Positions 1 through 6,412 of a stretch of 64,000 nucleotides of DNA are shown here, one piece after another. This DNA is from a bacterium. Lineage in GTDB: Bacteria > UBA10199 > JAIBAG01. The stretch spans positions 1 through 64,000 of the forward strand of contig JAIBAG010000009.1 in the NCBI GenBank assembly GCA_019695305.1, read 5' to 3'. The notes beneath the pieces were generated by a model. The model ran no database searches, was not told where the DNA came from, and saw only the letters and a program-made list of their open reading frames with translations. Numbering within the stretch: position 1 is the first letter of the stretch; every line of letters starts with the position of its first letter. Made by a program: the position numbers and the translations under genes.

Positions 1-131
1 TCATCCGAAATAAAACCATATTGCCCCTGCACCAACCACAAGGTGGGCAAAATAGCCGCTTTTTTGGTAGGATAACGCGTTAAGAGCGTGTCAAATTTCT
101 TTTTATTATCTGCTGTAAATTCAATCGCCAT
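1..131 (-). CDS. nuoE: NADH-quinone oxidoreductase subunit E, N-terminal fragment (cut by window edge)
   Basis: Only the first 43 codons are present; the gene continues beyond base 1. The ATG at 131-129 opens a peptide whose order F-x-x-L-x-x-R-Y-P-x-K-x-A-A-x-L-P-x-L-W-x-x-Q-x-x-x-G is the usual N-terminus of the 24 kDa NuoE/HoxE family, the thioredoxin-fold subunit that carries the [2Fe-2S] cluster N1a beside NuoF in the peripheral arm of complex I. The cluster-binding cysteines lie downstream of the visible part. It starts 18 bases after the nuoD stop, as expected for the last visible gene of the minus-strand nuo operon. Identity is inferred from this short stretch plus gene order. Confidence 0.85.
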   Translation of the reverse strand, partial: MAIEFTADNKKKFDTLLTRYPTKKAAILPTLWLVQGQYGFISD

Positions 132-149
132 CTTTTTGCTATACAAGAC

Positions 150-1349
150 CTAGCGGTCTAATTCTCCTACAATCACATTAATAGAACCAATCACCGCCAC
201 CGCATCGGCCACCATTTGTCCAACAATCATTTTTTCGTATGCGTTAAACAGAGGAAAACACGGAGGACGCACTTTAATACGATAAGGGTTCATCGAACCA
301 TTACTAATAATATAAAATCCCAATTCACCGTTAGCCGCTTCGGTGGCCGAGTAAATTTCACCGGCAGCAGGCTGAATACCATGCATAATCAGTTTAAAAT
401 GATTCATCAAACCTTCAATGCTGCCATACACTTCTTCTTTGGTAGGAAGCACCACGCGTGGATCATCCGTAAAAATGGGACCACCGGGTATTTTATCAAC
501 CGCTTGTAAAATAATACGGGATGACTGATTCACTTCTTCCAAACGCACCATGATACGATCGTAGGTATCACCGTTTTCAGCTACAGGAATATCAAAATCA
601 AATTCATCGTAATGATAATAGGGTTCCGTTTTACGTAAATCGTGCTCGATGCCGGTAGCACGCAAAGCCGGGCCGGTAAAACCCCATTTAATGGCTTGTT
701 CCTGGGTTACCGCACCCACATCCACCGTGCGCTCAACCAGAATACGGTTATTTTGAATAAGCCCACGTATATCTTTAATACCGGCTGCTACTTCTTTTAA
801 AACTGCCTTCACATCACTTTCAAAACCGGGATAAATATCACGCGCCAAACCACCAATACGGGTATAAGCATAGGTCAGACGAGCGCCCGAAATTTTTTCG
901 ATAATGTTATAAATTTTTTCGCGCATGTTGAAGAAAAACCAAAAATTGGTAAGCGCGCCTAAATCTACCAGATTTGTTCCCACACACACAAAGTGATCCA
1001 TAATGCGGGAGAGCTCGCAAATAATGACACGAATAAATTGAGAACGGTCAGGGATGGTAATGCCTAAAAGCTCTTCCACCGCTTTGCAATAACCCACATT
1101 GTTCATGAGGGCCGAACAGTAATTGAGACGATCGGTATAGGGAATAACTTGCTGGTAGGTAGAGTGTTCGGAATGCTTTTCAAAACAACGATGCAAATAA
1201 CCCATTTCGCTTTTAGCCGAAATAATGGTTTCACCGTCTAAAATCATCTGCGTGCGCAAAGCTCCGTGCATAGCCGGGTGCGACGGCCCCACGTTGATGG
1301 TCATTGTGGGGGTTTCAAGTTCTACATTTTGTAAAGCGTTCTGTGTCAT
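150..1349 (-). CDS. nuoD: NADH-quinone oxidoreductase subunit D (49 kDa)
   Basis: 399 residues, the normal length for a stand-alone NuoD. NuoD sits in the peripheral arm of complex I and helps form the quinone-binding cavity near cluster N2. Family signatures are visible: GPSHPAMHGALR near the N-terminus, EMGYLHRCFEK, IPYTDRLNYCSALMNN, and the C-terminal GSMNPYRIKVRPPCF followed by DAVAVIGSINVIVGELDR. It is separate from nuoC, not fused as in enteric bacteria. It lies between nuoC (90 bases upstream) and nuoE (18 bases downstream). The 90-base gap to nuoC is filled by a run of short palindromes, annotated separately. Start ATG at 1349-1347. Confidence 0.98.
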   Translation of the reverse strand: MTQNALQNVELETPTMTINVGPSHPAMHGALRTQMILDGETIISAKSEMGYLHRCFEKHSEHSTYQQVIPYTDRLNYCSALMNNVGYCKAVEELLGITIPDRSQFIRVIICELSRIMDHFVCVGTNLVDLGALTNFWFFFNMREKIYNIIEKISGARLTYAYTRIGGLARDIYPGFESDVKAVLKEVAAGIKDIRGLIQNNRILVERTVDVGAVTQEQAIKWGFTGPALRATGIEHDLRKTEPYYHYDEFDFDIPVAENGDTYDRIMVRLEEVNQSSRIILQAVDKIPGGPIFTDDPRVVLPTKEEVYGSIEGLMNHFKLIMHGIQPAAGEIYSATEAANGELGFYIISNGSMNPYRIKVRPPCFPLFNAYEKMIVGQMVADAVAVIGSINVIVGELDR

Positions 1350-1369
1350 TTTAAATCAATCCCTCTTCA

Positions 1370-1443
1370 ACCAGCGACAAAGTCGCGTTGGGGGGAGGCT
1401 CAAATCCGGCTTTGCCGGTTTGAGGGGCGACGCAAGCCCCTAC
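1370..1443. repeat. Palindrome cluster between nuoC and nuoD
   Basis: Three hairpins lie side by side. GCGAC/GTCGC has a 3-base loop (1374-1386). TCAAATCCGGC pairs with GCCGGTTTGA with one bulged base (1400-1423). AGGGGC pairs with GCCCCT around a 7-base loop (1423-1441). The outer end TTGTAGGGGC on the minus strand contains the nuoC stop codon. It looks like a small REP-type element inserted in the operon. In the transcript it would fold and could affect relative nuoC/nuoD expression or mRNA stability. No second copy of this exact element was noticed in the window. Confidence 0.6.
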
Positions 1444-1919
1444 AATAAATCAGCAGGCTCCGGAATAGCCTGGCGTTTTTCTAAAGGATAATCTTTCCGT
1501 AACGGGTGTCCTTCAAACGCTTCCCACATGAGAAGCCTTTTTAAATTAGGATGTCCATCAAACTTAATTCCAAACATGTCATACGCTTCGCGTTCAAACC
1601 AATCGGCTGCTTCCCAAATATCAATCGCCGATTTCACAGTAAGATCATTTTCGGGAACTTTAACACGCACACGGATGCGCATTTTTTTAGCAAAAGAATA
1701 CAGGTGATAAACCACTTCAAAACGCACTGACTGACCCAAGTAATCAACACCACAAACATCGAGCAGCATATTAAAAGGGTATTCACTGTTATCACGCAAA
1801 AATTTAAGCAGCTCGTGGCTTTTTTCTTTGGCAATAATCACCGTTGGAAATCCACCCTTCTCGTTTGAATCGAGAATAGAAGATGCAAAATTCTTTTTTA
1901 ATAAATCAATGACTGACAT
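1440..1919 (-). CDS. nuoC: NADH-quinone oxidoreductase subunit C (30 kDa)
   Basis: 159 residues. NuoC is a cofactor-free peripheral-arm subunit that packs against NuoD. The family signature is present near the C-terminus: WFEREAYDMFGIKFDGHPNLKRLLM, then FEGHPLRKDYPL (quoted here as two separate motifs around residues 107-147). The N-terminal part contains the usual LDVCGVDYLG strand. It is separated from nuoB by only 4 bases, so it is surely cotranscribed. The TAG stop at 1442-1440 lies inside the repeat TTGTAGGGGC, so the last bases of the reading frame and the palindromic element overlap. Confidence 0.97.
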   Translation of the reverse strand: MSVIDLLKKNFASSILDSNEKGGFPTVIIAKEKSHELLKFLRDNSEYPFNMLLDVCGVDYLGQSVRFEVVYHLYSFAKKMRIRVRVKVPENDLTVKSAIDIWEAADWFEREAYDMFGIKFDGHPNLKRLLMWEAFEGHPLRKDYPLEKRQAIPEPADLL

Positions 1920-1923
1920 AATT

Positions 1924-2388
1924 TTAATCTAAACTCTTCCGCGGATCGATCTTATCCATAATTTTGATGACCGCATTCATAATTTGTTCAGGGCGGGGAG
2001 GACAACCCGGCACATACACATCCACCGGGATAATTTCATCAATTCCCTGCATCACACTATAATTATTGTAAAACCCGCCCGAGGCCGCACAAGCACCCAC
2101 AGCAATCACCCATTTAGGGTCACACATTTGTTCGTAAATTCTTTTTAAAACTGGAGCCTGTTTGTAGTTGATGGTGCCCATTACGAGAAGTAAATCGGAT
2201 TGACGGGGAGAAAAGCGCACCACTTCGGCACCAAAGCGCGAGATATCGTGCATACTGGCAACCGTACCCATAAATTCAATGGCACAACATGCCGTGCCAT
2301 AGGGCATGGGCCACAGGGCATATTTACGTCCCCAGTTCACCAAGTCTTCCAGCTTGGTTGTAATCACGTTATCTTCAAAAAATCTCAT
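1924..2388 (-). CDS. nuoB: NADH-quinone oxidoreductase subunit B (iron-sulfur cluster N2)
   Basis: 154 residues. NuoB carries [4Fe-4S] cluster N2, the last electron donor to quinone. All four expected ligands are visible: the adjacent Cys34-Cys35 in GTACCAIEFMG, Cys100 in VGACAASGGFY, and Cys129 in VYVPGCPPRPEQ. The N-terminal extension is short, so the protein begins close to the catalytic core. It is followed after 4 bases by nuoC, and preceded by nuoA across an 86-base gap that holds a hairpin element. Confidence 0.98.
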   Translation of the reverse strand: MRFFEDNVITTKLEDLVNWGRKYALWPMPYGTACCAIEFMGTVASMHDISRFGAEVVRFSPRQSDLLLVMGTINYKQAPVLKRIYEQMCDPKWVIAVGACAASGGFYNNYSVMQGIDEIIPVDVYVPGCPPRPEQIMNAVIKIMDKIDPRKSLD

Positions 2389-2396
2389 ATCGTTTA

Positions 2397-2473
2397 TCGC
2401 TAATCGTCTATCGCTAATCGAAAGAGCAAAAAAAGACTCTTGCGAACTGCGATAAGCGATTCACGATCAGCGA
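2397..2473. repeat. Imperfect long inverted repeat between nuoA and nuoB
   Basis: A left arm of 24 bases (2397-2420) pairs with a right arm of 24 bases (2450-2473) at 20 of 24 positions. The left arm itself is a direct repeat of TATCGCTAATCG. The 29-base loop contains a second small stem, AAGAG (2422-2426) with CTCTT (2437-2441). In the nuo transcript this would form a large cruciform-like hairpin between nuoA and nuoB. It could be a REP-type element, an attenuator or a processing site. The sequence gives no way to choose between these. Confidence 0.6.
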
Positions 2474-2474
2474 A

Positions 2475-2852
2475 TTATTTCCATTCCAGCGCACCTTTGC
2501 GCCAGATGTACGCCAAACCAACAACTAAAATAACCACAAAGATAGCCATTTCAACGAACATAAAAGTTCCCATGCCACCTTTAATAGAATCTTTATATAA
2601 AATAGCCCAAGGGAACATAAAAACGGTTTCTATGTCGAACAAAATAAACAACATGGCCACATTAGAAAATTTAATATCAAGCTGTTCACGTGCCGAGCCG
2701 ATAGGATTTAATCCGCATTCGTAAGAAGATAATTTTGCCGCCGAGGCTTTTCTTTTTTTAGGGCCAATAACAGCCGAGAGCGTTAAGAAGAGTGCCGAAA
2801 ATCCGATACCAACTAAAAGAACAATCAATATGGGAAAGTAAGGATGATCCAT
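2475..2852 (-). CDS. nuoA: NADH-quinone oxidoreductase subunit A
   Basis: 125 residues with three hydrophobic membrane segments: roughly 6-28 after MDHPYFPI, 68-90 around MLFILFDIETVFMFPW, and 98-118. The family motif YECGLNP (near residue 45) and the loop-to-helix segment F-D-I-E-T-V-F are intact. NuoA is one of the small membrane-arm subunits next to the quinone chamber. It is the first gene of the operon. Its start faces ruvX across about 100 bases, which must hold both divergent promoters. Confidence 0.97.
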   Translation of the reverse strand: MDHPYFPILIVLLVGIGFSALFLTLSAVIGPKKRKASAAKLSSYECGLNPIGSAREQLDIKFSNVAMLFILFDIETVFMFPWAILYKDSIKGGMGTFMFVEMAIFVVILVVGLAYIWRKGALEWK

Positions 2853-2956
2853 GAAAGTGCGTGCATCTTAACAGAATTATTAACAAAAGCTAAAAGTTTT
2901 TTCGAAAAATGCGTGCCGTATTTACATTTAAGTTATATAAATGACAAGAAATAACT

Positions 2957-3406
2957 ATGATACGTTCATTAGGACTCGACATTGGTGACAAAACGGTTGG
3001 CGTTGCTGTGAGTGATGGCCTGGGAATTACAGCTCAAGCTTTAGAAACCATTTATATCAAAAGCCCTCAAGATAGCTTTAAACGACTTTTGGAAATTATT
3101 TCGGAATACGATGTAAAAATTTTGGTTCCAGGCCTTCCGCTCAACATGAACGGCACTGAAGGCCCGCGCGTCGCTAAAACAAAAGAATTTATACGCCAAC
3201 TTGAAGTATTCTTGAACAAAAGAAACACTTTTGTTGAAATTATTTATTGGGACGAACGTTTATCAAGTGCAGCCGTGGAGCGTACGTTACTGGAAGCTGA
3301 TATGTCGCGCGAAAAGCGTAAAAAAGTGATCGATAAACTAGCCGCCAGTTATATTTTGCAAGGATATTTAGATTCGAAACGTATTTATAATGATGACACT
3401 AACTAG
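2957..3406 (+). CDS. ruvX: Putative pre-16S rRNA nuclease / Holliday-junction resolvase-like protein RuvX (YqgF)
   Basis: 149 residues, typical of the YqgF family. This RNase H-fold nuclease is implicated in 16S rRNA 5'-end maturation. The signature elements are all visible: GLDIGDKTVGVAVSD at the N-terminus (first acidic residue), LVPGLPLNMNGTEG in the middle, DERLSSAAVE (second acidic residue), and the C-terminal DKLAASYILQGYLD with the last Asp. It is followed by mltG after 6 bases, so the two form one transcription unit, a common pairing in bacteria. Confidence 0.93.
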   Translation: MIRSLGLDIGDKTVGVAVSDGLGITAQALETIYIKSPQDSFKRLLEIISEYDVKILVPGLPLNMNGTEGPRVAKTKEFIRQLEVFLNKRNTFVEIIYWDERLSSAAVERTLLEADMSREKRKKVIDKLAASYILQGYLDSKRIYNDDTN

Positions 3407-3412
3407 CCCAAA

Positions 3413-4423
3413 ATGAAAAAATTCCTCCTTTTTTGTCTTTTTTCCCTCATTTTAGCATCTGGATTTGTTTTTTACATCTATCAAAAGGGAAATTCTTATA
3501 AAAATCCCCAAACCATTACTGTTTATTTTCAAAAAGGCTCTTCTTTAAAGTCAATCGCCCAAGAATTAGAACAAAACCACATCATTTATCATCGTTATCA
3601 TTTTGAAGTGATGGCCCGCCTTACACATCAAGATCGTAAACTGAAATATGGAGAATACGAATTTGAAGAAGGTTTTACTCAAAACCAAATTATTGAAAAA
3701 ATGGCCAAAGGCCTTACCAAAAAATACCCGCTTACTATTCCCGAAGGCTATAACTTAAAAGATATTGCTGCCGTAGTTGCTAAAAGTGAAGTTTTGCAAA
3801 ACAAAGAAAACTTTTTAGCCCTTACACAAAATACGGATCTCATCAAAAAACTGAATATCCCTATCAATAATTTAGAGGGCTACATTTTCCCCGACACCTA
3901 CAACATTGCACGCGAAACAACATCAGCCGATTTGCTAAAAAGCATGACGGATTTGATGCAAAAAAATTTATCGGATGAAATTGTGGGAAAAGCCAAAGCG
4001 ATGAATTTAGACAAGCATGCTCTCCTCACACTGGCCTCTGTAATAGAAAAAGAAACAGGAAAAGCCAGCGAACGCCCTCTCATTGCCTCTGTGTTTTTTA
4101 ACCGCTTTAAAATGAACATGCCACTGCAATCAGACCCCACCGTTATTTATGGAATCCCCAACTTTAACGGCAATTTAACCCGTACCGACTTGGATCGTGA
4201 TCACCCCTATAATACCTACACACGCCCGGGATTACCTATTGGGCCTATTTGCTCACCAGGCTTAGAATCCATTAAAGCTGTAGTAAGTCCGGCTCAGAGT
4301 GATTTTTTATATTTTGTAGGAAAAGGTGACGGCAGCCATTATTTTTCAAAAACGCTGGAAGAACATAACCAGGCTGTGCAGTATTATCAGCTTAAGCAAG
4401 GTAACCCGCCGGGGGGAGAGTAA
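3413..4423 (+). CDS. mltG: Endolytic murein transglycosylase MltG (YceG-like)
   Basis: 336 residues, the usual family length. MltG is anchored in the inner membrane and cuts nascent peptidoglycan strands, acting as a terminator of glycan elongation. An N-terminal membrane segment (about 4-24) is followed by a LysM-like domain (PQTITVYFQKGSSLKSIA) and the YceG catalytic domain. The catalytic Glu is in LASVIEKETGK (near residue 212), followed by LIASVFFNRF, MPLQSDPTVIYG and YNTYTRPGLPIGPI. The stop is 2 bases before the left end of a palindromic repeat. Start ATG at 3413. Confidence 0.95.
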   Translation: MKKFLLFCLFSLILASGFVFYIYQKGNSYKNPQTITVYFQKGSSLKSIAQELEQNHIIYHRYHFEVMARLTHQDRKLKYGEYEFEEGFTQNQIIEKMAKGLTKKYPLTIPEGYNLKDIAAVVAKSEVLQNKENFLALTQNTDLIKKLNIPINNLEGYIFPDTYNIARETTSADLLKSMTDLMQKNLSDEIVGKAKAMNLDKHALLTLASVIEKETGKASERPLIASVFFNRFKMNMPLQSDPTVIYGIPNFNGNLTRTDLDRDHPYNTYTRPGLPIGPICSPGLESIKAVVSPAQSDFLYFVGKGDGSHYFSKTLEEHNQAVQYYQLKQGNPPGGE

Positions 4424-4425
4424 GA

Positions 4426-4514
4426 GTAACCCCTCCCAACCTCCCCTTAACTTAAGGGGAGGAGAAAGAAAGTCCTCCCCCCTTAAGTTAAGGGGGGAGA
4501 TAGAGGGGGGTTAT
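4426..4514. repeat. Palindromic intergenic element, family A copy 1
   Basis: Begins GTAACCCCTCC and ends GGGGGGTTAT, so the ends are inverted copies of each other. Inside are two hairpins, each centred on a TTAA-containing palindrome: CCTCCCCTTAA/CTTAAGGGGAGG (about 4439-4462) and CCCCCCTTAA/GTTAAGGGGGG (about 4477-4497). It separates the convergent mltG and the 90-residue gene. The stop of the latter (4513-4511) falls inside the element's right end. Two more copies are at 6274-6383 and 26211-26299. Length and inverted ends resemble a MITE-like or REP-type element. As a G+C-rich hairpin it could also end transcription in both directions. Confidence 0.8.
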
Positions 4515-4783
4515 TCTTTCTCTGCTACCGCAACTTTCATAGTTTCTTCTTTTTCATTTTGTACACTGCACAAAATAGTCAGATTTGCAGCATCACATTC
4601 ACCACGTGTGCCACTAACCTGGCAGCCACATTCTTTAGCGGCTTTACGTTTTTCCTGAGTATCATCTCCGGAATATTTTACATAGCTGCCACCGCTGCAA
4701 ATATAGCAACCATCGGCTTTAGCTAATGTAGAATAACCAGCAACAATAAAACCTACAGCCAACATTAGAAGTACTTTTTTCAT
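4511..4783 (-). CDS. Small exported cysteine-rich protein, unknown function
   Basis: 90 residues. A Sec signal peptide is clear: MKK, a hydrophobic core to about residue 20, and a likely cut after AKA at residue 23. The mature part is about 67 residues with six cysteines: C26 and C29 in GCYIC, C52 and C54 in ECGC, C63 and C72. That is enough for three disulfides or a small metal site. The C-terminus is acidic and Glu/Lys-rich. No family was recognised. It begins 30 bases after the rimO stop on the same strand and probably shares its transcript. Its stop codon overlaps repeat family A copy 1. Confidence 0.7.
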   Translation of the reverse strand: MKKVLLMLAVGFIVAGYSTLAKADGCYICSGGSYVKYSGDDTQEKRKAAKECGCQVSGTRGECDAANLTILCSVQNEKEETMKVAVAEKE

Positions 4784-4813
4784 GAAGTGTCCTTTACGAT
4801 GTGATTCTACCGC

Positions 4814-6217
4814 TTACTTTCCCCATAAATCGTAGGCCGTAGAATCGGTTATGGTTACGGGAACAAATTGTCCCACGCGGGAGTGTAAAGGAGATTGTGG
4901 ATTTAATGCAATAAAAACTTGTCCGTCAATACCAGGGGCCTGGCCGGCATGGCGGGCTTTCATAAATTGCCCACTCTTAAGAGGAATTTCTTCGGGCATA
5001 TCATCGCCTGTGGCTAGTCCTTCAAGTAAAACAGTGAGTGTTTTCCCTACATAAGCAGCATTTTTTTCTTCGGAAATTTTTTGCTGGAGGCGCATTAAAT
5101 GCCCCCGACGATCTTCTTTAACCTGATCGGGCACTTTGCGCTTCAAATTATAAGCAGGGGTTCCTTCTTCGTCGGAATATGTAAAAATACCTACACGGTC
5201 AAAACGGGTCTTTTCAATAAAGCTGGCCAGCTCTAAAAAATCTTTTTCGCTTTCTCCGGGATAACCCACAATAAAAGTGGTGCGCAAGGTAATGCCCGGC
5301 ACATGCGTGCGCAAATTATCGATAAGACGGTGGATGTAACGCGACGACGACCCGCGATTCATGGATTTAAGCATTTTATCAGAAATATGTTGCAGCGGAA
5401 TATCAACATACGGAACCAAATGCTTATGCCCCGCCATCATTTTTACCAAGCGATCGGGAAATTGAAGCGGATACATATACAAAGGACGCAGCCAAAAATC
5501 GCCTTCAATAGTATCCAGCTCTTCAAAGAGTTTAAAAAGACTAGAACGTTCGGATAAATCGCGGCCAAATTCATTAAGATCTTGGGCGATGAGATTAAAC
5601 TCTTTCACACCTCCTTTGGCAGCTAAACTTACTTCTTTTACTACATCGTCTACAGTACGGCTCATAAGACCACCACGCATTTTGGGAATGGTACAAAATG
5701 AACACGCATGCGAACAACCTTCGGACACTTTCACATAACGCGAATAAAAAGGTGTAGCATGCAGACGCGGGATATCAAAACTGGGAAGCTCTTTGGGTTT
5801 TTTAATAAAATTGCGCGTTTGTTTTTTAGTAAATTTTTCTTCTGCCAGTTTTAGTTCTAAAAGTTTAGGAAGACTTGAAAAATCGCCGGTGCCAATAAAG
5901 GCATCCACCTCGGGCAGTAATTTGGGAAGCTCACCTGTGTAACGTTGCGCCAAACACCCAGCTACAACAAGAAGCTTTAAGCTCCCCTTTTTCTTTTCCT
6001 GGGCTAACTCTAAAATAGTGTTGATGGATTCTTCTTTGGCATCTTCAATAAATCCACAAGTATTGATAACGGCCGCATCGCTGGCACTATCATCGCCCAC
6101 AATTTTAAAATTACCGGCATTTAAATGTCCCATCATAATCTCGGAATCCACCAAATTTTTGGGGCACCCAAGCGACACAAAACGGACGGTAAAAGGTTTA
6201 TCGTGAACTTCTGCCAT
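4814..6217 (-). CDS. rimO: Ribosomal protein uS12 methylthiotransferase RimO
   Basis: 467 residues from the ATG at 6217-6215. This radical-SAM enzyme adds a methylthio group to an Asp of ribosomal protein S12. The N-terminal UPF0004 domain carries VRFVSLGCPKNLVDSE with its first cluster Cys, then INTCGFI and VAGCLAQR. The radical-SAM triad is in SEGCSHACSFCTIP. RPLYMYPLQFPD and DIPLQHISDKMLKSMNRG are further RimO/MiaB hallmarks. A TRAM domain ends the protein. An in-frame TTG at 6256 would add 13 residues, but ATG is preferred because family similarity begins only after it. No strong Shine-Dalgarno is visible. Confidence 0.95.
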   Translation of the reverse strand: MAEVHDKPFTVRFVSLGCPKNLVDSEIMMGHLNAGNFKIVGDDSASDAAVINTCGFIEDAKEESINTILELAQEKKKGSLKLLVVAGCLAQRYTGELPKLLPEVDAFIGTGDFSSLPKLLELKLAEEKFTKKQTRNFIKKPKELPSFDIPRLHATPFYSRYVKVSEGCSHACSFCTIPKMRGGLMSRTVDDVVKEVSLAAKGGVKEFNLIAQDLNEFGRDLSERSSLFKLFEELDTIEGDFWLRPLYMYPLQFPDRLVKMMAGHKHLVPYVDIPLQHISDKMLKSMNRGSSSRYIHRLIDNLRTHVPGITLRTTFIVGYPGESEKDFLELASFIEKTRFDRVGIFTYSDEEGTPAYNLKRKVPDQVKEDRRGHLMRLQQKISEEKNAAYVGKTLTVLLEGLATGDDMPEEIPLKSGQFMKARHAGQAPGIDGQVFIALNPQSPLHSRVGQFVPVTITDSTAYDLWGK

Positions 6218-6273
6218 AAGGGGGCAAGCTATAATGAACTTGGGGAAAAGACGCAAGGGGGTGAATTTAAAGA

Positions 6274-6383
6274 GTAACCCCCTCCTGGCCTCCCCCTTAA
6301 TTTAAGTGGGAGGGACTTTTATCGACCAATTTTGCTATAAGTCCTCCTCCCTTAGATTAAGGGAGGAGACAGAGGTGGGTTAC
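6274..6383. repeat. Palindromic intergenic element, family A copy 2
   Basis: Starts GTAACCCCCTCC and ends AGGTGGGTTAC. As in copies 1 and 3, two internal hairpins are built on CTCCC-TTAA-type palindromes: CCTCCCCCTTAA with TTAAGTGGGAGGG at about 6289-6314, and CCTCCTCCC with GGGAGGAG at about 6343-6369. This copy is longer because about 20 A+T-rich bases separate the two hairpins. It lies between smc (stop at 6413) and rimO, in the middle of a minus-strand run of genes, and does not interrupt a coding sequence. Confidence 0.8.
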
Positions 6384-6412
6384 ATTCCACGAATGTCAAA
6401 AATTAGGCTAAA

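Noticed and set aside
4426-4514. CRISPR-like repeat array
   Set aside because: Only two internal hairpins of unequal sequence, with no regular spacers. It is a palindromic element.
4326-4658. Open frame of 110 codons on the plus strand across mltG end and repeat copy 1
   Set aside because: It overlaps the end of mltG in another frame, the repeat, and the opposite 90-residue gene. Its product is low-complexity repeat translation.
6218-6256. TTG start that would lengthen RimO by 13 residues
   Set aside because: Family similarity begins only after the ATG at 6217, and the added residues have no support.
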